Of a stretch of 64,000 bases of DNA, positions 45,101 through 53,369 are shown piece by piece; positions within the stretch are counted from its first letter, which is position 1, and each line of letters starts with the position of its first letter. The position numbers and the translations under genes were made by a program. The DNA comes from Leptasterias polaris. Taxonomy: Eukaryota > Echinodermata > Asteroidea > Forcipulatida > Asteriidae. The notes beneath the pieces were generated by a model that was not told where the DNA came from, ran no database searches, and saw only the letters and a program-made list of their open reading frames with translations. Location: assembly GCA_037783415.1 (NCBI GenBank), contig JAZGTN010000196.1, forward strand, positions 1,054,001 to 1,118,000, written 5' to 3'.

Positions 45101-47263
45101 GCCGAGATGCCCCCGGGGAATGAGAGCCATACCCCGATGGCAAAATACCATCGTCACGGTGTCCCTGCGAGTCGTTGTCTGACTCAAAGGACGCCGACAG
45201 GTACAGGCATATACCTTGCGGGGACACTAGCACAAGGGCAGCCATGTGTGGCAATGTCCGCTGGCCGGCAGTCACACGACCCTGGCCGTGATGACTGACA
45301 GGCTGAAGCTGCAAGCCCGGAGAAGACTCCGGAGCATGGCTAGCCGTGTGCGATAGACCCCGTTGAGTCTGCGTCATCCAACCATGACCGTAGTGACTCA
45401 GGGGCCCCTCCGGGGTGGCCGAGTCATAGGGGCCTTGGTCTGAATCATCACGCCGGCTTGATAGGGAGGGTGCGAGAGTATGAAACGCCTCCAAAAAATC
45501 CTCTGTGGCGTTCGAAGGACCCGCTCGAGCTCGACGGTGAGCGGCGAGAATGGCGGGACTTTTTCCCCTTCTTCTTGGAAGAACGCCTCCGAGGATGGCT
45601 CGGATGTCACTTGAGTAACGGGGATGCCTGAACAACGGGTAAAACCAGATGTGGACGAGGGGGCCCCATGGAGCATGCTCCCCCTGGCAAAAGGCCTGGG
45701 CGGCCGACAGCACCCCGATCCCGATAACGTAGGCGGTTGCTGTGCGGTCAAGGCGGCCATACAAAAGCCGTCCCTGGGCACTGTGGTATCCATGGTGGCG
45801 TAGGGAGGGCCTGGGTGCATTGAGCCGTCGAGGGGTAATCCCTCTGGCTGCGTATGCCCTGTGGACGTGCCTGGGTGCACTGAGCCATGCAGGGGTAATC
45901 CCTCCAGCTGCATGTGCCCCGAAGAGGTTCCTGCGGTGGCCACGGTGAGCTCCGTAACGGAGCCATGCACGCTTGGCCGACCGCACTCTCTTGGGAGGTA
46001 CCGAGCAAATTTTGGGGGCGTTTTCCCTTTGGTTTGGTGGACCCATGTACACTAACCGGGGACAGAGTAACTGTAAGGTCACTCTCCCGGTTAAGGGGTC
46101 CGTCAGCTCCGGCAGCCGGTAGTGGCTGAGGGGGCTGACTGAATGCAAGTCCCTCCAGATACGACATGCCCTGTTCTCCCCACTCTTTCTACTAAATTTT
46201 ACTAAAAACAACCACACACAACAACACAACTCTAAATACATCTCTTTTTATTAAAAGCTTTCTCCAAGCAAGGAAATAACGCCTGATTTTGAATAAAAAT
46301 CTGAGCTTTTTTAAAACATCGTTACCTCTGCCTGCGCTAAGAGAAAAAGAGGACGCTAACTTAGTGCGCATGTCACAGGGCGTCAGGGACAGGACACTTG
46401 AGGGCGCTATTGTGTGTAAAACTCTTAGCAATTTGCCTGCCGGCATAGGGAACAATGCAAATGTAGTATTTGCTCTACAGGTAAGTAGAGTGAAGTAGAC
46501 CATATGAATACCTTCCAGGAAAAATACTGCGAGCTTTGAGAGGCCAAGGGATGTGATCAAGGGCTATAATAATGTTAGAGCGCCATGAGCGTCACTCTGC
46601 GATCAATTTCAGCATTACATAAGAAGCCAGTATTGTTATTACTAATAAGTCTGTTGTCCAATATTCCCCTATAGTGACATCAAAATGGAGGTTCTAATGG
46701 ACCCGGTAGAAACATGCAGAGCTCAATTTCATGGTGTGGCTCACCCCAGAATCATGTGCTTACAATTACAGCCTATTCAAATACATGCTTTACAGAGTAC
46801 AACAGTTAGCAGTGCCATGAAGTTAGGCCCAGAAGTTCTACTCAATGTTCAATTAAGAGTTTTAACGCCCAATTTGTCCATCACAATTTTACTTTAATAA
46901 CACTATCCGCTATTTGCCAAACTACATGTATACTTTTACATTTGCATTATTTATTCTTCAGTGGACAGAGGGCGGATGAGTGACAGACACCTGGATCTCA
47001 TTGCTACTGACCTTGGACAAGAATGGGAAAGACTAGCAATCCAATTGGAGTTCCACCCAAGCAATATTGACAAGTTCAAAGCTAATTCAATAAATAATAC
47101 CCATGGCCAAATATTCAAGATGCTTACAGCATGGAAGCAGAAGCAACAAAAAAGTGTGGAAAGAATGAGAGAGGATCTTGTCAAAGCATTGGAAGTAGTT
47201 GGCCGTGGTGACTTGGCACGAAAGGTTGAACAATTTAATGGAGATAGAGGGGATAGTGAGTGA
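27025..47263 (+). CDS. Single-pass membrane protein with two death domains (6 exons)
   Basis: Coding exons 27025-27157, 28080-28112, 29286-29321, 35359-35448, 35852-36169 and 46962-47263 join with every junction in phase 1 and no stop: 912 nt, 303 residues. Residues 1-26 are short and Thr/Asn-rich. About 27-50 is a membrane segment (IIAIASVCVGAVGVFVTV then LGFLL). Next comes a basic Cys pair (FLGCCRRP, 58-65), a polar linker, death domain 1 (about 120-202) and death domain 2 (about 211-292), ending at TGA. Death domains mediate homotypic assembly in apoptotic and innate immune signalling, so this looks like a membrane-anchored adaptor with its domains in the cytosol. There is no obvious cleavable signal peptide. 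An acceptor at 27017 implies an upstream non-coding exon. The linking of exon 6 across a 10.8-kb intron is the least certain step. Confidence 0.6.
28080..28112 (+). CDS. Exon 2, 33-nt micro-exon
   Basis: Bounded by TTTTACCTACAG and GTAAAT. In phase 1 it reads LGFLLNWWSKI, finishing the membrane helix with a Trp-Trp-Lys boundary. The exon and its downstream intron are duplicated at exon 3, about 1.2 kb away. Confidence 0.55.
29286..29321 (+). CDS. Exon 3, 36-nt micro-exon (duplicate of exon 2 unit)
   Basis: Bounded by TTTATACACAG and GTAATT, in phase 1, it reads GTFLGCCRRPNT. The paired Cys beside Arg next to the membrane is a plausible palmitoylation site (inference). Flanking intron sequence matches that around exon 2. 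Confidence 0.55.
30559..30630 (+). tRNA. tRNA-like gene copy 1 (loop reads ATT), likely pseudo
   Basis: 72 nt with an A box (TAGCTCAGTTGGTAGAGC), a GC anticodon stem (CCGG/CCGG) and a B box (GGTTCAAATTC). The acceptor arms GTCTAGA and TCTAGCT pair over five positions with a mismatch at the second. The seven-base loop ACATTAA would give anticodon ATT (Asn codons), but the base before it is C, not the near-universal T, and the T stem is imperfect. It is therefore more likely a tRNA-derived repeat or pseudogene than a working tRNA. Confidence 0.5.
30785..30856 (+). tRNA. tRNA-like gene copy 2 (loop reads ATT), likely pseudo
   Basis: Same structure as the first copy with one acceptor-stem change (GTCCAGA for GTCTAGA). 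The loop is again ACATTAA. It lies in the second 226-bp unit. Confidence 0.5.
31011..31082 (+). tRNA. tRNA-like gene copy 3 (loop reads GTT, Asn-type)
   Basis: Like copy 2 but the loop is ACGTTAA, giving anticodon GTT, the normal Asn anticodon. The C before the anticodon remains atypical. If any of the three is functional it is this one, and copies 1 and 2 would be G-to-A derivatives at the wobble base. Confidence 0.5.
31150..31890. other. AT-rich and simple-sequence DNA; no gene
   Basis: Contains AAATAAATAAATAAA runs and two C-rich/AT-rich stretches (about 31160-31360). The remainder up to the LTR shows no exon. This is intron sequence if the death-domain gene model is right. Confidence 0.4.
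31898..32051 (+). repeat. 5' LTR of a Ty3/gypsy element, about 150 bp
   Basis: A stretch starting about TGTTATTGTCATACCGCC and ending ATATTACA lies directly before a primer-binding site (TGGTGGCAGCGG at 32052). It contains AATAAA (about 31992). TG...CA ends and a short length fit small gypsy LTRs. No 3' LTR is present, so the exact start is uncertain. Confidence 0.65.
32084..33760 (+). pseudogene. Ty3/gypsy gag-pol, one nonsense codon, 3' truncated
   Basis: From ATG 32084 the frame encodes a Gag, two zinc knuckles (CNWCGRESHQRSKC at about residue 226 and CANCQKRGHYKAVC, both C-x2-C-x4-H-x4-C) and an aspartic protease (FKLDTGATVSVV, about residue 307). A TAA at 33164-33166 interrupts it. The same frame then continues into reverse transcriptase (VPTAWCSGIVPVPKSNG, RICVDLTQLN, IFTKLDANSGFWQLPL, ending FNRLPF). 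Homology stops at about 33760, before the catalytic YxDD motif; RNase H, integrase and the 3' LTR are absent. It lies in the sense direction in an intron of the death-domain gene and cannot move on its own. Confidence 0.9.
33913..34380 (-). CDS. THAP-domain zinc-finger ORF, antisense in an intron
   Basis: The ATG at 34380 starts MPSRCVAAGCS. The THAP C2CH signature is complete: C5, C10, C54 and H57 (LCSVHFEPSCF), with W33 and the AVPTIF box at 83-88. THAP domains bind DNA and occur in host regulators and in P-element-type transposases. After the domain there is a basic stretch (SKKKKAAKRPEKRRGAFWKR) and no transposase core before the stop. Either the ORF is the first exon of a longer gene, or it is a lone exon left by a P-like element. 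The upstream side (34400-34830) is GC-richer and carries an NRF1-like palindrome, as expected for a promoter. Confidence 0.75.
   Translation of the reverse strand: MPSRCVAAGCSNTTKDAVSVHKFPSDPKFRRIWTANVKLTRAKWSGRSEQPMLCSVHFEPSCFERGLHNQFGMKYKAMLLPDAVPTIFPLSKKKKAAKRPEKRRGAFWKREKPRVNNFGCLESSYPSVHTIHNTPKHRSPVPRSCSTNMYFSHYC
34381..35358. promoter_or_regulatory. Possible promoter region of the THAP ORF; otherwise featureless
   Basis: 34500-34700 is locally GC-rich with GCGCCCCCTGCTG near 34624. TTGCGCATGCGCAA at 34816-34829 is a perfect palindrome matching the NRF1 site, common in animal promoters. No TATA box is convincing. From 34900 to 35358 nothing was recognised apart from the approach to exon 4 of the death-domain gene. 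Confidence 0.35.
35359..35448 (+). CDS. Exon 4: polar linker of the death-domain protein
   Basis: Acceptor TTATTCAG, donor CATG|GTAGGA, 90 nt, phase 1 in and out. It encodes about 30 polar, basic residues (PHRHATSVKPERVNPPKEDQ and onward) between the membrane anchor and the death domains. No motif is recognised. Confidence 0.5.
35852..36169 (+). CDS. Exon 5: first death domain
   Basis: Starts after CTCTGAGCAG and ends at ATAACAA|GTAAGT in phase 1. A Ser/Gln-rich leader (SRQSSEHQSSSNTSG) precedes a death domain: LARNIGKDWKRIALYLGL, KPAKIDTFDIDY, CTFQMLLYWAK, LKIAFEKLGRKDLVNKI. The conserved Trp of helix 2 and the ML-x-x-W core of helix 5 are present. The exon carries the whole domain, typical of a shuffled module. 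Confidence 0.85.
36170..37500. other. Intron sequence with CRE-like sites
   Basis: No exon was recognised. The segment 36737-36805 holds three TGACGT motifs, two of them perfect CRE palindromes (TGACGTCAT at 36766 and 36797), separated by AATGGCGCC. The ORFs at 36467-37127 carry no motif. Confidence 0.4.
37870..38497 (-). pseudogene. DIRS-type reverse transcriptase, frameshifted
   Basis: On the minus strand, MSTFFLTPKKEAGVWRPILN and LKPLNRFIRPKRFRMETL are diagnostic of DIRS/PAT reverse transcriptases. They are followed, after a frame change near 38140, by DAYLHIPI and EHRKFLR, then further frame shifts into a segment with a YLD-like catalytic region near 37960. At least two frame breaks make it non-functional. 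It lies inside the longest intron of the death-domain gene, antisense. Confidence 0.75.
39222..39580 (-). mobile_element. tRNA-derived SINE, second copy, inside the DIRS element
   Basis: Inverted copy of the SINE at 20891-21260: (AAT)n at the left, CCAGTTCTTATATAGCGC, GGGTGAAGAGAAGCAATT, then the tRNA part ending near 39580 with CTTAACCACTCGGCCATGAC. It differs by an insert near 39365-39410. It postdates the DIRS insertion. Confidence 0.9.
40548..41952. mobile_element. hAT-like non-autonomous element nested in the 5.2-kb transposon
   Basis: Terminal inverted repeats of 15 bp (CAAGCTTTTAGGCAG) and a perfect 8-bp target-site duplication GTCCTACC (40540-40547 and 41953-41960), the hAT signature. 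The left part has repeated CACGG/CCGTG words (40565-40660). The ORFs at 40723-41049 and 41283-41660 show no transposase motif. It must be younger than its host element. Confidence 0.85.
42804..43436. repeat. 63-bp minisatellite, about 10 copies
   Basis: A 63-bp unit (AGTCTAGCCTAGGTTGTCAA, GATCATGTCACCATACTCCC, TTCCCTTGAGGCAGTGGGGT, AGT) repeats ten times with only a handful of single-base differences. It lies inside the 5.2-kb transposon between the nested hAT-like element and the right-hand motif cluster. Confidence 0.95.
44997..46167 (-). pseudogene. DIRS gag-like remnant
   Basis: Overlapping minus-strand frames (46167-45748, 45970-45398, 45187-44997) read as a Pro/Gly/His-rich, then acidic sequence (DSVISAEEEDELANSIKRL) that stops at the 5.2-kb insertion and resumes at 39774 (PPPEERQSFKRRSRPG). 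An internal repeat of about 54 bp around GCACTGAGCCATGCAGGGGT (45800-45910) adds to the ORF clutter. Function is inferred from position before the DIRS RT. Confidence 0.5.
46201..46961. other. Intron end before exon 6; no recognised feature
   Basis: 46201-46500 may be the untranslated edge of the DIRS-like element. CTACAG|GTAAGT near 46482 is a strong-looking donor without a recognised exon. The ORF at 46685-46897 has no motif. The segment ends with a clean acceptor (TTATTCTTCAG). Confidence 0.35.
46962..47263 (+). CDS. Exon 6: second death domain and stop
   Basis: Acceptor TTATTCTTCAG at 46961; read in phase 1 it gives DRGRMSD then a death domain: LIATDLGQEWERLAIQLEF, HPSNIDKFKANS, IFKMLTAWKQKQ, DLVKALEVVGRGDLARKVEQ, ending GDRGDSE and TGA. 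The helix-2 Trp and the helix-5 ML-x-x-W are present. It is clearly coding by itself; assignment to the gene starting at 27025 rests on matching phase and the absence of other exons between. Confidence 0.85.
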
Positions 47264-47398
47264 CCGAGTATAAGAAATGCCTTGTACAAGAAAACATCTG
47301 CTACATGTATGTCACACCTTACTGTTCCATACATGTGACTATTACAGTTTTACAAAAGAGCAGTTATGTCTATCTATGGGGACTATCTATCTATCTAG

Positions 47399-47850
47399 CC
47401 CACTAGTGCTGACCACTCCAGCAGAGCACTTAGGTCTATCTATGGGGCCTCAGCCAAGTCCACACACTGATTGTCCAGTCCACCTGGTTCCTTCACACAT
47501 GTGGCCAGCTCACTAGTGCTGACCACTCCAGCATAGAGCACTTAGGTCTATCTATGGGGCCTCAGCCAAGTCCACACACTGATTGTCCAGTCCACCTGGT
47601 TCCTTCACACATGTGGCTAGCTCACTAGTGCTGAGACCAGCTCACTAGTGCTGACCACTCCAGCATAGAGCACTTAGGTCTATCTATGGGGCCTCAGCCA
47701 AGTCCACACACTGATTGTCCAGTCCACCTGGTTCCTTCACACATGTGGTTAGCTCACTAGTGCTGAGACCAGCTCACTAGTGCTGACCACTCCAGCATAG
47801 AGCACTTAGGTCTATCTATGGGGCCTCAGCCAAGTCCAAACACAGCCTTT
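47399..47850. repeat. 110/132-bp tandem repeat, four copies
   Basis: Units begin ACTAGTGCTGACCACTCCAG at 47402, 47512, 47644 and 47776. The later spacing of 132 includes a 22-bp internal duplication (CTAGTGCTGAGACCAGCTCA). Each contains TCTATCTATGGGGCCTCAGC. Just 3' of the death-domain stop codon, so part may be 3' UTR. Confidence 0.9.
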
Positions 47851-47894
47851 TTCTATTGTCAGTTATTTGCTCCTTGGTGGGCTCAAGTGAGTCA

Positions 47895-48140
47895 AATTTG
47901 ATTTCGTGAAGTTCAGATTTGACAATTTCTTGATTAAATATTTTACGAGTTGTCAAGTAATTGAATTTAGAATTTTTGAAGTTTAGATTTCACATTTTGT
48001 ACATTTTCATGATAAAAAAATTAATCAATTATCTAGTAACTAACTTTTGATTTTATGAAATTGAAATTTCACATTTTGTAGATTTTCATGATTAAAAAAT
48101 TAATTAATTATCAAGTAACCAAATTTTGATTTTGTGAAAA
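47895..48140. repeat. AT-rich tandem repeat, about three copies of 80-100 bp
   Basis: TTTCACATTTTGTA(C/G)ATTTTCATGAT followed by AAAAAATTAAT(T/C)AATTAT recurs, with TTTTGATTTTGTGAA-type edges. No coding content. Confidence 0.6.
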
Positions 48141-49150
48141 TCAATTCAATAGTACATTTATTTCTACATTTGCACATGGAGGCATCATCCTAAAAGCCAA
48201 CGCTTGTGATGGATGTGCCCGTTACAGCAATACAAAACAAAACAAGATAAACAACACAAATTGTAGAATTAGGAAATAATAAGTCATTTAATATACAACA
48301 GTTAAACAAAGTAGACAGAGAGACAAACAACTCCAATTATATAATTAAGAAATAATGGCAATAATTAAATGAATAACTGAAGAACAATTGATAATAATAT
48401 GAGTAACGGCTAAACCAACTAACAAAATAAAATATCAATTACTTTGATAATTTAGTAGAAATGTTTTTGGTTTGTATTTAAATGTAGTACTTGAAGGGCA
48501 GTTAGTTATCGATTTTAGTAAAATTTTCGAAATTTAGTAAAATTCAGCTTTTTGGTCAAGTGAAAGAAATTGTATGTTGAGAAAGAGTTGTTGTGATGAG
48601 GGGTATACGTAATTTTATTGTATTATAATCACGTAAGTTTCTATTAAATTGAAAAAGATTGTGTAACGATTTAGGAAGTTGGTTATTTACAAACTTGTAC
48701 ATAAAAACATCTTGTTGAAATACATTACTATTTGTAAGAGACAAGAGCTTATGTTTCTTGAATAAGGGAGTGGTGTGATCATGAAAGGGGGCCTTGCGTA
48801 CAATACGAATTGCCCTTTTCTGCAGTTTAACCTATTTATCAAGATATGACTTGTATTGTAAGTGTTAGCCCAGATAATGTTACAATAAGAGAGGTAAGAA
48901 AGAAGTGAACAGTACAAAGTACACAGAATGCACAATGGGAGAGTATACTTCAATCTACTCATCATACCAATATTTTTTAGAAATGTTGTTTTCTAAATCT
49001 TTTATGTGGAATTTCCATGAAAGATATTCATCAATATAAACCCCAAGAAATTTTCTATATGACACTCGCAGTATAGGCTCATTACTATATTTTACTCGAC
49101 AATTAGATATATTATTCAACTTCTTTTTACTATCGATACTTTGTTTAATT
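48141..49150 (-). mobile_element. LINE ORF2 3' fragment (minus strand)
   Basis: Read on the minus strand: KFLGVYIDEYLSWKFHI, then LPLCILCTLYCSLLSYLSYC and NIIWAN, and after frame breaks SLTNSNVFQQDVFMYKFVNN with LPKSLHNLFQFN. This is the C-terminal part of a jockey/L2-type reverse transcriptase followed by a 3' UTR and a TTTTGTTTTGTATTG tail near 48225-48245. Several stops and shifts make it inert. It abuts a plus-strand fragment of the same kind. Confidence 0.7.
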
Positions 49151-50170
49151 CAACATTTACATGTAGAAAAAGGAGTTACCTCCAATAGCTTCACATTATC
49201 GAACTATTCAAGAAGATTTTGTTTTTAACAAACTGAAGACTCTTAACATCAACACAAACACTAGTCCAGACTACATCCCTGTCAGATTTCCGAAGGACAG
49301 GGCCAGTGAACTGAAAAAACTATCACTCACATTATAATTCTCTCCACCCTTTTTGGAACTGTTCCTGAAAATGTTAAGTATGCCAGGACTCAGCCATTGT
49401 TTAAAAGAGACAGTAAAACAGAAGTAAGCAACTACAGACCAATTAGTATTCGCTGTGTACATGTAGTTTCAAAGTTACTTGACATCTACTGTCTTAAACA
49501 TTTAACTGATCACATCCCTATACACAGGAATGGTTTTACTTGATCTTCAAGGCTTTTGATACTGTCTATCATGTTATTTTGTGTAAAAAACTTTAAGACC
49601 AAACAAAATACCTCCCACTAACCCTCACCATTATAAACATCATGTATTTGTTAGTACATGTAGATTACATTATAAACATCACTTTTCTTGCACTTTTCTT
49701 GTACTGTAAAAAATAAAATAATATTTTGTGGCGAAAAAACACTCCGCAAAAAGGCGTCCAGAAGCATAAGCTCATGTACATGTAACTGTTGGTGGCAGCA
49801 AACATGTTGCTTAAAATAGTGCGTAGCTAGACCTGTGAGACAGCAAAACGACTAGTGCCCAGATGCAACCACCCTTTAAGTTTGACAAGTTATATTTAGA
49901 GTTTTACACATGCGATTAAAATGCAGCAATAAAGGATTTCATTCACTGAATGTAAGTTTTTGTATAGTAAATTTCACATGAAGATTAGGAAACTATAAGG
50001 CCATGGGCATTGGTTCTGGACTGGTTTAAATCGAATCTTAGCAATAGACAACAGTTTGTCAATGTCAACAAAGTCCAATCTGAACCTCTGACTTTGACAC
50101 GAAACGGGAGTATACTGGGGCTATTGTTGTTTTTGTGTTACATAAATGTTTTGATGTCACTGTTTATATA
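49151..50170 (+). mobile_element. LINE ORF2 5' fragment (plus strand, inverted partner)
   Basis: Plus strand: TVPENVKYARTQPLFKRDSK and EVSNYRPISIRCVHVVSKLL are the early reverse-transcriptase blocks. Further on, ALVLDWFKSNLSNRQQFVNV and SILGLLLFLCYINVL are the middle blocks, with about 400 bp of unrelated sequence between. The YxDD region is missing. Degenerate, with many stops. Confidence 0.6.
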
Positions 50171-50321
50171 GTTACATTTCCTTGAGAGCCCCTGTTCAAC
50201 TTTTATTCATTGCAGTCTATGTCTAAAGATTTTATATTAAAACAAAAAATAATTAATTAATGATTTTCTTTGTTCCTTTATTTGTTCCTCGTCTTTATTT
50301 TTTTAGGTATAGCCTATGTTG

Positions 50322-51346
50322 CAGGCCTCGAATTACACGGCGGCCATGACGGCCAGTGCTGTCGATGCCCTTGCAACTTGCCGTGGTGCCCCTCGAAAAA
50401 TACCCTTTTCACAGCCATTATGCCGTGCCCTTTTCCCCCATTGCCCGTCGTGCCCTTTTCCCAGTTGGCCGTCGTGCCCTTTAAACGAAAATTAAATATT
50501 TACTTGTTTTAGTTTCAGCCGACAATTTTTCTTGTTTACTGTAAATATCCAGCACAATCCGCTCAAGAGAGAAGTTAATAATAATTGTAGCGTAAGCTAG
50601 CTGTTTACGTTCACGCACGCTATCGCGACACTCAAACGGTTGCAAACACGCGACCGTTGTACACGAACATCCAACGTCTTTAAACAAGGAACCAGTCTGT
50701 AACAAAACCATTGACCAATAGAGGGCGCTCTGTTGTTTCTACCACCCTCTTCTGGTGGAATTGTTGCACTGCTTGGTGACATGAAAAGGGCCGTTTAGTG
50801 AATGAATTGCGTCCAAAACTGTTCTGGTTAAACTACATAATTTAATAACGCTGCAAAAAGAGCATTTTAGGCAAACTGTTAAAGGTAAACTCGAACACTC
50901 TGCTGCCAAATGCAAGAAATTGAACTTCTCTTTGGGGTAACTTTTATGTTATTTATTGCATGCTTATGAATAAGATATGATTTATCCATTTTCATATTCA
51001 TGTAAACTGTTTTATCGGGTTTACCACCCATAGGGGAACATCTGGTTAATTTTTTTTTAATTATTTAAATTTTCTGATTTTAGTTTTCTGGTGGGGAAAC
51101 TTGCAACTTATTTTCTAGCCAGAGGTTTTAAGCCCAGCTAATTGATACAACGTTCTTTTTTTTCATGGATCAGGAAATATTATCTTGGACACTTTTTTAA
51201 TAAAGAGGCATGTTTAATGAACCAACAAAGTAGTTCGCCGTTGGTTATATTTTGTTTAATAACTTTCATATTTTAGTAGCCTTCGGGCCTTTTTTATTTT
51301 TAAATTTTGACCTTGATGCCCAAAAAGAATTGTAATTCCAGGCCTG
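50322..51346. mobile_element. hAT-like element, CAGGCCT-type ends
   Basis: The left end CAGGCCTCGAATTACACGG and the inverted right end CAGGCCTGGAATTACAATT form an imperfect TIR beginning CAG, as in hAT elements. The left part is full of GCCGTGGTGCCC/GTCGTGCCCTTTTCCC repeats (50370-50480). The flanks (CTATGTTG and ATGTTTGT) are only a poor 8-bp duplication. The remnant at about 372-416 seems to be the same family. No transposase was seen. Confidence 0.55.
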
Positions 51347-51760
51347 ATGTTTGTTTGCCATTAGCTCGTCCCTTTTTAGGTGTTTGGGCAACAGCGATAC
51401 ACCTTTTGTTATTGTTCATTTTTTTAAATAGATTTACTTCTTCTTCTCAGAGTCATTTGCCCACAAGAAAATGCATAGTTTCAAAGCTTGTATCAACTTG
51501 AAACTTGAAACTTGAAACTTGACATGCACTAAGTTTATAACCTGAAGGTTCAAGAGTACAGTGAAGTTGTTTATTACCTCTGGAGTGGCAATCAATTATT
51601 CAATAATTCAAAACTTATGAACTACAAAAGCTATCCTCATGTCATATGAAAGGTATTTTATAGCTAAGCAAAAGTTACTCAGGGTTGACCCCGATCTGTC
51701 TTTGGCAATTTAAAGGATGGCCTGTGATGTGTGTTCCAAGAGCAAAGTACAATAGATCTG
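51347..51760. other. No recognised feature
   Basis: Short ACTTGAAACTTGAAACTTGAAACTTG repeat of 8-bp units at about 51496-51524; otherwise unremarkable. Confidence 0.35.
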
Positions 51761-51855
51761 TGTGTGTGTGTGGTATAGTTTACAACATTCAACATTCTAG
51801 GGAACTATACTTTTGTAGGTAAGGAAAACAGTCAAAGAATCGGAACAGAACTCAC

Positions 51856-52011
51856 TTTGTTTTGTATGACTGTCTTGATGACGGCAGAATTAATAAGGTC
51901 AGCATGTTGATTCAGACCCAGATGTGTCAGCAGTAAGCATCCAGCAAGTAGCATGGCACTGGGGTTTGCCACATTCTTTCCCGCAATCGTCTTTCCAGTG
52001 TTTCTGGTAGC
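51856..52011 (-). CDS. IDH3G: IDH3G-like exon, copy B (NAD-isocitrate dehydrogenase gamma)
   Basis: The same 52-codon exon as at 13723-13878, with acceptor TATCCCCAAG|GCTACC and donor AACAAA|GTGAGT. It reads [20 protein letters not shown] and [20 protein letters not shown], closer to the known gamma-subunit sequence than copy A. The enzyme oxidises isocitrate to 2-oxoglutarate in mitochondria; gamma is a regulatory subunit. No other IDH3G exon was found within several kilobases on either side, so it is either one exon of a gene with long introns or an isolated copy. Confidence 0.8.
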
Positions 52012-52334
52012 CTTGGGGATAAAGTAAAATAACAAAGTACAACATTGATTTCAGACCAAATACTGTTCCTAGAGGTTTGACCACAAAATAAAAACAAAAA
52101 CATTTGAAAATGCACATGATTTATTTTCAAGTGAGTGTAATGATCAACAGTACATTCAAAACATTTTCTTGATGCCTTATTGTGAACATAGACAAATAAT
52201 GTTTTCTTTTGATTAAAATGCATCGATTGTCAGTATTTAAAACTAAATTGAAAGCCACTTTCCAATATCTACAACAAATCTGGTCACCCTGGCATAACAC
52301 CATGTTGCGTTTATTCCACACTGTCCGAGTTCCA

Positions 52335-52420
52335 GAGCTTCGCTCAGCTTCGCTCAGCTTCGCTCAGCTTCGCTCAGCTTCGCTCAGCTTCGCTCAGCTT
52401 CGCTCAGCTTCACTCATTTT
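52335..52420. repeat. 10-bp tandem repeat (CTTCGCTCAG), about 8 copies
   Basis: CTTCGCTCAG is repeated about eight times without change until the last unit. The insertion is absent from copy A of the surrounding duplication. Confidence 0.95.
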
Positions 52421-52831
52421 TTCTTGACAATCTTTACTGTGACTGCATGTCTTCTCTGTGTACCTGGCAGCCACAGCAATGACGGTACAGAGCTTATGTG
52501 CACAACGTTATTTCAGTATGGTGCCCTCTGATGGTGGTCAAAAGAAGAGTGCTCATTGGACCATCTTCTTTGTCAGACAAAATGATGATACTGGCAATAC
52601 TGGAGTACATGCAGAATGCATGCTGCAGTGATACATCCAGGCTTGTTATTACTACACCAGCCACATCCAGAATGTTTTTACTGCCTCCACAACCTTGTTT
52701 TAAGAGGTTTTGAATGTCTTGCTTATGTACACAAGTATCGTTTGACCTAGGTATAGACATTTTGTTTATTTCTCTTTTATTTGAATCTCATCCATTCTTT
52801 CAGTGCTAACTTTTAGGAATCTGTTAGTCTG

Positions 52832-53210
52832 GTGATGTATTCATCAGATACTATGTCTGATGATGAACAACAAGAGGTAGAAAGTCTAGAGGTAGAACAA
52901 CATGGAGAGGAGGATGGAGAAGGGGGAACAGAAGAAGATTCTGGAAAAAATTCAGGAGAATATTCAGAGAGAAGATTCAGGAGAAGATTCAGGAGAAGAG
53001 TCAACGAGAAAAGAGTCAACGAGAGAAGTTTCTGAAGGAGAGATTCAGAAGGAGAAGTTTTCTAAGATGATGGGGGAGAAGAGGAAGAAGGTGAGGATGA
53101 AGAACAAGGAGAAGAAGATAATGAAGAGAATATCAACGAGGTGTGATATTAAAGGAGGCAGACGCATTCATATTAATCTAATATTCATCCCCCTTCTGAT
53201 TACTCATTAA
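52832..53210 (+). other. Purine-rich, acidic low-complexity stretch
   Basis: A GA-rich run encodes Glu/Asp-rich text in one frame (SDDEQQEVESLEVEQHGEED, 52850-52960) and Arg/Lys-rich text after about 52970. The pattern looks like a diverged GAAGA-type microsatellite more than a defined domain. It could be an acidic tail of a transposase such as the pogo-like one downstream, but nothing proves it. Confidence 0.3.
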
Positions 53211-53369
53211 ATCTGTTTAAAGGGGCAAAAATTCCTGCATAACCATACCCCCCATAAAAAAAAGGGCCCCCCAGTACACATGGTACATTTAGTGTGCATT
53301 TCTGGACACAGTCTTGGCAGGGATTGTTTGAAACGTAAACACATTGTTTTTACGCTCTGTATGAGGAGA

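Larger units (their letters stand above)
37540..46200 (-). mobile_element. DIRS-like retroelement, decayed and interrupted
   Basis: On the minus strand a gag-like part (46167-44983, continuing at 39774-39590 and 39220-38600) is followed by a DIRS-type reverse transcriptase (38497-about 37870). The element is split by a 5.2-kb DNA transposon at 39779-44982 and a SINE at 39222-39580. Codon use and GC content are clearly higher than in the host flank. Tyrosine recombinase and terminal repeats were not found, so the 3' part is missing or unrecognisable. The assignment rests on the RT; the outer limits are approximate. Confidence 0.65.
51761..52740. repeat. Segmental duplication, copy B
   Basis: Matches 13631-14165, 15951-16290 and 18377-18420 in order, without the LINE and other insertions present in copy A. 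It shows the ancestral arrangement: IDH3G-like exon, intron, ACCATGTTGCGTTTATTCCA, then the GCAATGACGG block and the AATGTCTTGCTTATG block. An 80-bp 10-mer tandem repeat is private to this copy. Confidence 0.85.
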
